NCBI GenBank assembly: GCA_023653785.1 | Contig: JAMKCH010049120.1 | Location: forward strand, 1-64,000 | DNA: 64,000 nt | Source: Ophioderma brevispina | Lineage: Eukaryota; Echinodermata; Ophiuroidea; Amphilepidida; Ophiodermatidae | Direction of reading: 5' to 3' | Part shown: positions 56,240 through 64,000 of the stretch, piece after piece | How positions within the stretch are numbered: position 1 is the first letter of the stretch | Layout of the letters: each line of letters opens with the position of its first letter | Position numbers and translations under genes: made by a program | Notes under the pieces: model-generated | What the model was told of the DNA's origin: nothing | Database searches by the model: none | Seen by the model: only the letters and a program-made list of their open reading frames with translations

Positions 56240-57620
56240 AATTAAACTAGATAGGAGAAAGGTCTGGGACACAGTCGAGAGTACTCAGACCGGAAGTGAC
56301 CCCCTTTATGACCTTTACTCATGGGTGAGCACAACTTTGGTTGAAGGGTCTCAAGCTGAGTCATATGAACAGTCACGGACATCTAACGGGAAATGTACCC
56401 GATATGATTTAGAAAAGATTTTCCAAATTAAGACCGGAAATACACCCTTAATGACCTTTGACCCAAGACGAGCAGACTTTGGTGAAGGGTCTCAAGCTGC
56501 TTCATATGCATGGAATCAAATGACCAGACAACGTTATCTGTAGGAGTAGCATATTTTGTAAAAATGACCTTTTGACCCCCAGTGATCCCGATGACTTTGA
56601 TCAAAATTCATTAAGAAACTTTTGTAGGGGATGTTAAACTACATCACGTACATAGTCACGTGATCATACGATGAATCTGTAGTATCTATTTAGTTTACTA
56701 TTTAATTTGAAGTATTTTGACCTTTGACCCTAAGCCCAAGTGATTGGGTCATGAGTTGACTTTTATTAACCTCGCTCAAGTCTTACAGGAGGGCGAAAAA
56801 GATTTTTATTTGGACCTTGTTTCAAAATATTAACACACAGTAAAGGATTTGACCTTAGTGACCCCAGATTTACCTTTGATATATTTCATTAAGTAAAAAC
56901 TTTTGTAGGGGATGTCAAACTACAAACATGTAAATGCCATGGATCATACTATGCACTCTGTAGAAAGAGTTAGTGATTTGAAGGTAACGTAATTTGAAGT
57001 ATGGTGACCTTTGACCCCTAAAACCATGGGTCAATGATGGGGTCATGATGACTTTTAATTGACCTCTCATCAAGTCATACAGGATGGGCTAAAAAGATTT
57101 TCTATTTGACGTGTTTCCATTTTACACACACACAGTAAGGGTTTCATCACTCACCTTAGTGACCCCAGTGACCTTTGATCAAAATTTCATTAAGTAACTT
57201 TTGTAGGGGATGTCACACTCACAACATGTATACATGAAACCATGTGATCATCCTATTTCAATCTGTAGAAAGAGTAGTGATTTGAAGTGTAACGGAATTT
57301 GAAGTATTTTGAACCTTTGACCTAACCTGGGTCAAGTTGATGGGTCATGTTGACTTTTATTGACCTCCATCATCAAGTCCTAACGAGTTGGGCAAAAAGA
57401 TTTTCTATTTGACTTGTTTTCAAATTTTAACCCCCACAGTAAAGGAGTTCACCTTAGTGACCCGCAGATGACCTTTGATCAAAATTTCATTAAGAACTTG
57501 TTTTTTTTTTTGTAGGGAATGTCAACTACCATCACATACATGAGGTCCACAGATTCATACTATGTCATCTGTGAAGTATTTGAAGTGTAACGTATTTGAT
57601 GTATTTTGACCTATAGACCA
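56240..57620 (+). repeat. ~300-bp-period tandem array (TGACCTTTGACC-rich)
   Basis: Units starting near 56580, 56870, 57170 and 57470 share TGATCAAAATTTCATTAAG, AACTTTTGTAGGGGATGTC, CATGGATCATACTATG-like text, TAGTGATTTGAAG, GAAGTATTTTGACC and GGGTCATGTTGACTTTTATT. The leading part (56240-56540) holds a diverged segment with two GGTGAAGGGTCTCAAGCTG-like blocks (GGTTGAAGGGTCTCAAGCTG and GGTGAAGGGTCTCAAGCTG). Perfect TGACCTTTGACC occurs at 56452, 56718 and 57005. No coding capacity. Confidence 0.88.
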
Positions 57621-57880
57621 CTAAATCATGCATCATCATGACAAACGTATAATTTACTTTTTGTAAGTGTTGACCTGGGTCCTACCAATGACAGTATTTA
57701 GTTTTGAGATTTGAGCTATTTCTAGATTTTTTGGCATGTTAATGTTGTTGATACCTGTGACCCTATCGTGACATTTGACACCAATATGGCCATGTTCAAA
57801 AAATTGTGTGTATGAATTGTACTTGTCACCAGTTTTGGTCAATATGGCATGTTGCATGTCTGAGAATTAGCGTGTTACAG
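57621..57880. other. No gene recognised
   Basis: The tandem array fades out; nothing else was recognised. Confidence 0.35.
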
Positions 57881-58095
57881 AAAGAAGAAGAAAGAAGAAG
57901 AAAACCGACAGAAGAAAGACACAGCGAATCCCGACTTTGTAAACAAAGTAGGTGCATGGTGGGAAAAAGTGGGGAATGTGGGAAGCTCTTCCCGGGAAAT
58001 CTTGAGCCTGCGGGAAAGGGGAAGAAAGAAAAAGAAAAAATGAGATTGAGAGAGAGAGAAGTAAGAAAATAAAAATAAAAGGATAATAAAAGTAA
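57881..58095 (+). repeat. Purine-rich (GAAGAA) low-complexity tract
   Basis: GAAGAAGAAAG units at 57881-57920 and GAAAGAAAAAG to AAAATAAAAG at 58020-58095, with a less biased centre. Apparent open frames on both strands are composition-driven. Confidence 0.75.
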
Positions 58096-60169
58096 GGTCC
58101 AAAAGAAATACAGAAGTATGAATTCCCCAAAATACGCGTCGGGTTCCCATTGCTTGTATGTTTTCCGGCGGCCGGCTGAGCTCCATACAGCCAGCCGGCT
58201 AGTCTGACTGCTGTACCGCGGGGAAAAACTCTTGATGATTAATAAACGGTCCAGGAAAGTCCCAGCAGTCTAAGCTTTCACCTATACTGATCTTTCATGA
58301 ATTTTCAGCTCATGACCACAGTAATCAGTCACCCAAGTGTAATTTCTGATCACAAATTGCAATACCGGTTAAGATTCTAAACTGAGTTCGTAATTAGTGT
58401 GATTTTGTTTTTTGTGTCACTTGCCGCGTGGGCATGCCGTTGGGTTCTCCATCGGCCATTTTGTACAGGGTTGCCCAAGCCTAAAATGACTATTTTAGCA
58501 ATAAAACATCATTTGATTTATTTAGATTTCAATCTATGTTAGTCTTTGAAATGATTTTTAAATATTCTTGACCTTATTACATTGTTTATTTTTGTTTTCT
58601 TGCCATTAACTATGATGGAAGCTATGTTCACTTTGTTGGTTTGGTTTGATCAATTTAAATACAGGTGGCGAGGTAATTGGCCTTTGTAATACTGAACCAG
58701 GAAAGAACACAAAAGCGCTATACGAATTGGCCAGGCATTGTCGCGTCGGCCATGCAATTATATTGACCACTGTGCACGCTTGGGAATAGTGTGTATTCAT
58801 TTTAAAGAAGCTTTTGGGGAATTATAGGTAAGGCGACCTTTTTGTGATCGACATGATCATTCAGTACACTTCTGTCATGTCTGTAACTTGATATGTTGTC
58901 TACCAGGACCCTTTTAGTTTAGGTGCGTTTGTACGTGGATGCAGTGAATTTTTTGGTGCGGACGGAAAATACCAATTTTAATCAGTGCCAAGAAAACACG
59001 CGGAATTCCGAAATTGTGCGTTAAAAGCTGGTTTTCTAAACGCCAATCCCCCGGACTCCTTTAGGAATCAATTTGGGAGGTGAAGATTTATTTGTTGGAA
59101 GCTGTCCTGGCGGGAATCATATTCGGCTTCCCGGGAAATTTACATTTTTCCAGCCCCGGTATGTTGTTTGGTTGTACTAGGAAAAGATACTATAGTGTAA
59201 AACTTATGTTATGACGCCATGTATAAAACGTAGTTGGTGGTCAGTTTCCCCTCCTGTCTGCTCTTCTCTTTTAGATTTCCGTAGCATTTCCTGGTGTAAT
59301 GTATGTTCTTTGTTTATTTTGATTTGTTAATGATAATCAGGAAACATACTTTGATTGTACACATAATGTTTGCACCGAAGTGTCTGTCTTCACTAGAGTG
59401 CCGCTCTGCTCGGCCTTGGGCTTCGCCTTCGACAAGCTCCTTTGGCAATGCTGATGTGGTGATGTACAAAATTGTGAGGCTTCTTTGACAATAACGACTG
59501 CTCTGACCTCTGAAAATTCATCTTGACCTAGGGGGAAAACTGAAAGCCAAGAAAAGGGAATAAAAACATCCATAAAATACAACTAAAAAACTTCAAAATA
59601 AAAAATTTTTTTGTTTATAATGAAAAATAAGTTACAAACAATCCAATTTTGAAAATGGAAAATACAAATACCAGAAAACAAAAACAATAAAAAAAGTAAT
59701 TTTTTAGGTTTTTTCTTTTTTTAAATTTTTGAATTAACAATTAATTACAAAAAATCTTTTGCAGTTACACATATTACTTGCTAATAGTAAAAAAGGGAAA
59801 TGATATTAAATAAAGATTGGAAGAAGCCCAAACTGATAGCCACATTCAGATACCCACTCAATAGCATAATTTATCAAATCAATAGTCGGGTTGTAGTTTT
59901 GATGTAGCAATTGCCAGTACGATCCAAGCTGGGATGTTGGAAAGGATAGTTCTTGAGGCCACTTCCATTGCAATGCATTTTTCCACTTAGAATCTAACAA
60001 TGTTACACATTTAATCAAAATCAATGTATTGAAAAATATTAGTAGGGTCACATACTCACTGTCTCCACAGTCAGAAATCACTAAAAAGATAGTGGTGACA
60101 GAAATCAAGTAAAATTGCTTGGTGTACATGCAATCGCGTAGAGCAGGTCTGTGAATTTTGAATGAGATG
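58096..60169. other. No gene recognised
   Basis: A G+C-rich palindromic patch (GCCGGCTG / CAGCCAGCCGGC) lies at about 58165-58200. An A+T-rich, T-run section at 59580-59760 could hold the decayed A-rich tail of the minus-strand LINE that starts at 60170. The minus-strand open frame at 59806-60129 has hydrophobic stretches but no recognisable family. Confidence 0.4.
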
Positions 60170-61185
60170 ATGTTGTCATCTCGTATTGTAAAAGATCTTT
60201 AAATCTTGTGGGTGGGGCTTTTTCTGTTCCAAATCATAAGGTTTCTTCTTATCTGTGCCAAAACACTGTAGGTTCTCAAATATGAATCCCAGCCAGAGAT
60301 GGGTACAACGTCTGACTGCTTCACTGACTTCCGTAAGGTCCTTGTTTGGTGCATTGTTGCTCCGCAGGGGGCAGCCAAGAGGTGTTCCCTTGTCTGTGTT
60401 GCTGTTCCACAGCCACAGGTAATATCCTGATTTCTGCTTCCAGATAGCCCACTTCTGCAAGAACCTTAGATCGGCCAGTTCTTGGTTCTCAATCTATGAG
60501 GCATCGCCATTCAGCTGCAGCCCATGAGGAGTCCGCGCCAGGTGGGAGATGCTCACCAGGTTCAGTACCGATAGATGTTACTTGGTTGATGGCAATTCTT
60601 TCTTTCCACAAGGCACTCTCTTTACCAATCCTAGAGCTGTTTTCAAGAGTTGGATTTGGCTTAAGAAACTCTCGCTAGATTTAAGGCGGTTGGCAGCAGT
60701 ATCGGGTCCAGACATAGGGTGCCTCAATTAGATACTTGCAGCTACGCTCTTGCAATGCTCCCTACGCTACGACGGATGTCTGGAGCAATTCCTGCTAGGA
60801 TGTTAAAGTTTGCGTGGTGTTGGACGGAGGGCAATCCTGTGATCAGCCGGCAGGAGGCATTACGCTGGATCACTGTCTTGGCATGGGGTGATTTCCCATA
60901 CAGGGCAGCATACTCTGCACATGAGTTAGCACAGGGCAGTTCCGTCTGATCTTAGGGTAAGTGGGAGAGCACCCCATCTGGTGCCGGTGAGTTTGGGGGT
61001 CAAGATGTTATGCGTGAACATACTTTAACTCTTCGTCTTCTCAATGTGGTTCTTATAAAAGAGTGCGGTCCAAGGTTACTCCTAGTAGACAGGGTTATCA
61101 CAGTGCTCCAGGGGGTTCCAGACCAGGTACTTTAAGCTGACGTTTGGCTTCACTGTTGTGGTAGATGGAAAATCACAACCTTTTT
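60170..61185 (-). mobile_element. LINE 3' half (Jockey/CR1-like group), decayed
   Basis: Minus-strand frames, in order, give SEAKRQLKV-like text, GVTLDRTLFYKNHIEK, TGTRWGAL, SPHAKTV-like, ITGLPS and ILAGIAPDIRR-like blocks, TSIGTEPGEHLPPGADSS and SWAAAEWRCL. An open stretch at 60176-60460 follows with KWAIWKQKSGYYLWLWN, then GCPLRSNNAPNKDL and SEAVRRCTHLW. YLGVTLDRTLSYK, GTTWGA and a C-terminal CxCG...H...CP...A..C...W signature are landmarks of a widespread animal LINE type. The cysteines before GCPL are shifted out of frame. The RT catalytic part and 5' end are absent, so it is 5' truncated as most LINE copies are. Frameshifts are frequent. Confidence 0.83.
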
Positions 61186-61539
61186 CTCTAGATGGATGAT
61201 TTCACCGTATGTTGTTTTTCCTCATCCATACTATCGTTCTATGTTTCCTCACACATCTTTTATGTAGGATTCTCTCTTACCCCCACCTATTTACCTAATC
61301 TTCCGGAATACAATTTGTGCGCTAATTCCAAGATCGTCTGCATAACTAAAACGCGGGTTCTGTCCTTAAATGTTCCGTGTCATAAGGGGTTGAAAATCTT
61401 AAATAGTCAATAACACATACCCATGCAATAAATAAATTAGTTCCAGTGTACATGCTCGCACCACTACCACTTGACATAGAAGTCATTTTGCATTGTCTGT
61501 TTTATTTTCATTTATTTATATATGTGCCACTTAAGAGCA
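61186..61539. other. No gene recognised
   Basis: Unassigned sequence between the LINE and the next repeat. Confidence 0.35.
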
Positions 61540-62359
61540 GAATCCCACCCCAGTTTGGAGTTTGTCATGCCAGTTCACGCCTATCTCCGGTTTAATTACC
61601 CTCCTAGTCCAATTCTGGGTGTCCGTCCGTTATGTCCGTCCGTATGACTCGGTTAACCTTTTTAAAATGCTCTGCAGGCTAAATGCCTATCCCCGATTTA
61701 CTCAAACTTTGATAGGATGATAGAGTGCGGTGCCCGCAATATTCTTGTAGCGTTTTGGCTAGCATCCCATTTGCATATCAGCATTTTTCAATTATCTTTC
61801 TTTTTTCAAACCTTTTCAGTTAACCTTTTTTGAAATACTCTGCTGGCTAAATGCTACTGCGCCGCCGATTCACTTCACACTTGGTAGGGTGATACAGTGA
61901 GGCGCCACAATATTATGTGTAGGCGTTTGGCTGCATTATTTTGGCAATTCATGAAATTTCTTAGCTTTTTTGGCAGGTCAAATGACAACACTTCCCCAGC
62001 AATGCTTGTGTGCAAGTTATCTGGAGTTTCGTCAGGCGTATAATGATGTAACTTGGGTGGAAGGAATCGGAGTTAAGACGTTCTCGCCTGATTAGATTGT
62101 TGGGCCTATTTTTGCAAATTCATGTGCAAATGAGGTCTAACTAATATGCAACATCGTCTTAATCAAGACTAATTAGATCAAATAGGGATGGAAAAAAAAA
62201 AGTCAAAGGGGTGAAAAGCAAGAAAGAAAGCAAAGTCCAAGTCAATAAAAGTGGAAAAAAACCAGCCATACAAGAAATTGGGCAGGAGGAGAGAGGTGGT
62301 AGGCAGGCCTTTTGTTTATTTTTTGAAACAACCTCGGATTTATGCAAATTCCTTCACTG

Positions 62360-62393
62360 CAGGAAAAAGAAAAAAAAAAAAAAAAAAAAAAAA
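62360..62393 (+). repeat. Poly(A) tract
   Basis: AAAAAGAAAA followed by an uninterrupted run of more than 20 A. It may mark the tail of an unrecognised plus-strand retroposed insert within repeat copy C. Confidence 0.7.
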
Positions 62394-62562
62394 CCCATTA
62401 TGGTGCGCATCATCGTTGCCATTTGAAAGTTAAGCAAAATGAGCAATTAAAATATGCATGATTGCTGTGTGTATCGCTTTAAATATGCATAATCGGATAT
62501 GCAAAATTCCTTTGCTACATGAAAAACTACTATACCATTTACATATTGTGTTTTGTAAAATC

Positions 62563-62885
62563 ATATGGAGGGGCAGGGTGGGGTGGGGTTGTTGGGGAGG
62601 GGAAAGGGGAAGGGTCACGTGCGGGTGTTGGGGAGGGGGGAAAAAGGGGCAGAGATGGGTGTTGGGGGAGGACGAAGGGGGGGTTGGTGGGGGTGGGAGA
62701 GGGGTCGGGGGTTAAGGGTGGGGTGTGGGGAAAGGGGAAGGTGGGGTGTTTGTTAGTGGCTAGGTGGGGTTTGCGTCGGGGGGGAGGGGGGTTAGGGTGG
62801 ATGCGTTGGGAGGGGTGCAGCGGGGGGGCGGGGGTGGTGCATAGGGGTGGGGTGCCGTCGAGGAAGGTTGAGGTGCGTTGATGAG
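62563..62885 (+). repeat. G-rich low-complexity block (~0.32 kb)
   Basis: GGGGTGGGG-type text directly after the anchor ATGCAAAATTCC / CTACATGAAAAACTACTAT. Same relative position as the block at 5765-6585. Apparent glycine-rich frames are compositional. Confidence 0.8.
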
Positions 62886-62892
62886 GAGCGGG

Positions 62893-63125
62893 GTGACCTT
62901 GTGTGACCCTTGGCGACTTTTGTTGTGACCTTGGGATTCTGGGACCTTGGTGAATTCTTGTGACTTTGGTGACTTGTGGACCTTTGTGACCATGTGACCT
63001 TTGTTGACCCTTTGTGACCCCGTGTTGTAACCTCAGTGGACCCCATGTAACCTCAGTGACCCCATGTGACCTTGGTGAACCCCATGTGCCTTGGTGACCT
63101 CAGTGACCTTTGTGGACCCCAATAT
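62893..63125 (+). repeat. GTGACC minisatellite
   Basis: About 15 short units such as TTGGTGACCTCAGTGACC and CCCCATGTGACC, period roughly 14-18 bases, degenerate. It follows the G-rich block without a gap. Confidence 0.85.
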
Positions 63126-63315
63126 TTTTGCAACTCATAGCTTGACCAATATATGGGCTCAATCATCAATTTTATAAAAACTTGTCATTTTGTATACATT
63201 TTGTACACTTCTCTCCAGTTGCATTGTTCTCTTCTAATCATTCATTTGCCAAACTTCATCATAAAGCAAGTGATTGCGGCAACCAGGCGACACGTGTGGT
63301 TTAGAGAACCGCCTT

Positions 63316-63836
63316 GTTGGAAGAGCGCCCCCACTTTTAATGATATTTGAGATTTTGCACAGTTGCATTGGTAATTCTAGTAAACAATACCTGTGAATGG
63401 AGAGTCAACATTCTCTATGTGTCGCAAAAGAAGGAATTTTGTAATTAGAATTAATAGGAGATCTACGATAATAATTCAACGGAGTGCTGGAAACGGTCCT
63501 TCAATATGAAAGAGCTGGGAAATTGTGCCATGTAAGTGGTCTACTATCCAGTGAGTTGTTCCGTCGGTTCAAGCAAAGTCAAGTTAGATGTTATTCTCTT
63601 GAGGTGGCAACAATTTAATATTGTGGACAGATATAAATTTGGCGTTCCAGCTCTGCATTAAGTTACAATCAGCGATACAGCTTCTAATTACAAAGAGCTT
63701 CTTTTATGGACAAATTACGCATTTTTTAGAATTACCACTCGCAGGTTATAGGTTTACTAGACTAATTACCAAACAACTGTGACAAAAATCCAATTTTTAG
63801 AAGGGGGTGCTCTTCAAAATGTTGCTGATATTGCGT
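63316..63836. mobile_element. Foldback MITE, family VI, copy 2
   Basis: GTTGGAAGAGCGCCCCCAC on the left and GGGGGTGCTCTTCAAAATG on the right form the inverted repeat. The inner arms carry GCACAGTTGCATTGGTAA and ACCTGTGAATGGAG on the left. The centre matches 31048-31595 (ATAATTCAACGG, GGAAACGGTCCTTCAATATG, TTCTCTTGAGGTGGCA). The left outer end is decayed. Confidence 0.82.
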
Positions 63837-64000
63837 AATTCTAGGGTTGTATTTCAGGCAAAATTTTGAGAAGATAGTTACGGTTAAAGCTTGATTACAA
63901 AGTTATAGACATGCCTGGAAAAAGTGGGCGGGACTTGGGAATGTCATTCCTGGAAATTTTGCGATTGGAGGTGTTTTGAAATTTACCTAAATAAAAGAAG
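63837..64000. other. Window end, nothing recognised
   Basis: Unassigned sequence; the phrases CTGGAAAAAGTGGGCGGGACTT and ATGTCATTCC are unremarkable, and nothing here reads as a feature edge. Confidence 0.3.

Larger units (their letters stand above)
61540..62890 (+). repeat. Hairpin-class repeat, copy C, with tandem monomers and G-rich block
   Basis: GTCCGTCCGTTATGTCCGTC at 61620 is followed by two tandem units of about 170 bp (from 61650 and 61817) with GTTAACCTTTTT, CTGGCTAAATGC and GGGTGATACAGTG-like text. Next come TTATCTGGAGTTTCGTC, GATGTAACTTGGGTGG, CGCCTGATTAGATT (shared with copies A and B) and the anchor ATGCAAAATTCCTTTGC at about 62494, then a G-rich block. An A run interrupts it at about 62369. 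The right terminus TTCGGCGGGGAC of A and B was not found. Confidence 0.68.

Noticed and set aside
59806..60129. Hydrophobic 107-codon open frame (minus) after the LINE
   Set aside because: Lies beyond the LINE C-terminus with no known continuation; A+T-rich DNA easily gives hydrophobic frames.
1..64000. A novel defence, biosynthetic or viral system
   Set aside because: No gene cluster, viral structural gene or integrase was recognised; identifiable proteins are all LINE or mariner relics.

Overview
The window looks like TE-rich, A+T-rich nuclear DNA of an animal, most likely a marine invertebrate. The evidence is spliceosomal-type exon borders, LINE, SINE, mariner, hAT and TTAA-type MITE insertions, long TGACC-rich tandem arrays, and the absence of any prokaryotic gene organisation. 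The species cannot be fixed from the sequence. No complete host gene is visible. Almost every recognisable protein is a broken transposon protein. The C-rich and G-rich blocks may be partly assembly or base-calling error.

Layout. 1-2.4 kb: no gene, one short hairpin. 2.4-6.6 kb: a minus-strand LINE, split by one hairpin-headed repeat and cut at its upstream side by a second copy that carries a G-rich block. 6.6-14.5 kb: sparse; a reverse MITE and two dispersed repeat pairs. 14.5-21.2 kb: a tRNA-headed SINE, then a decayed but nearly full-length Tx1/L1-like LINE (minus) with ORF1, endonuclease, reverse transcriptase and poly(A) tail. 21-32.6 kb: a dense field of short terminal-inverted-repeat elements, several nested in each other, plus a tRNA-SINE nested in a MITE and a 15-bp minisatellite. 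32.8-36.3 kb: a 1.2-kb C-rich tract and GTCAAGGTCA-type tandem arrays. 37.8-41.9 kb: a foldback element, a TGACCTTTGACC repeat, an internally deleted mariner inside a small minisatellite, and a rearranged LINE fragment. 44 kb: two adjacent exon-like segments joined by a 103-bp intron, followed by a SINE with poly(A). 48.9-49.7 kb: a compound microsatellite. 50-55 kb: an inverted pair of MITEs, a hAT element with an 8-bp target duplication, and two abutting long palindromes. 56.15 kb: a single exon-like segment, then a ~300-bp-period tandem array to 57.6 kb. 60.2-61.2 kb: a second LINE type (minus). 61.5-64 kb: another hairpin-class repeat with a G-rich block, a GTGACC minisatellite, and a second copy of the 31-kb foldback element.

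The main biological signal is mobile-DNA architecture. At least six short families share TTAA target sites and an AG...CT start, several nestings give relative insertion ages, and very long inverted repeats would form double-stranded RNA if transcribed. I found no new defence or metabolic system. The best leads are the TTAA superfamily, the giant palindromes, the hairpin-ended repeats, and the three candidate host exons.
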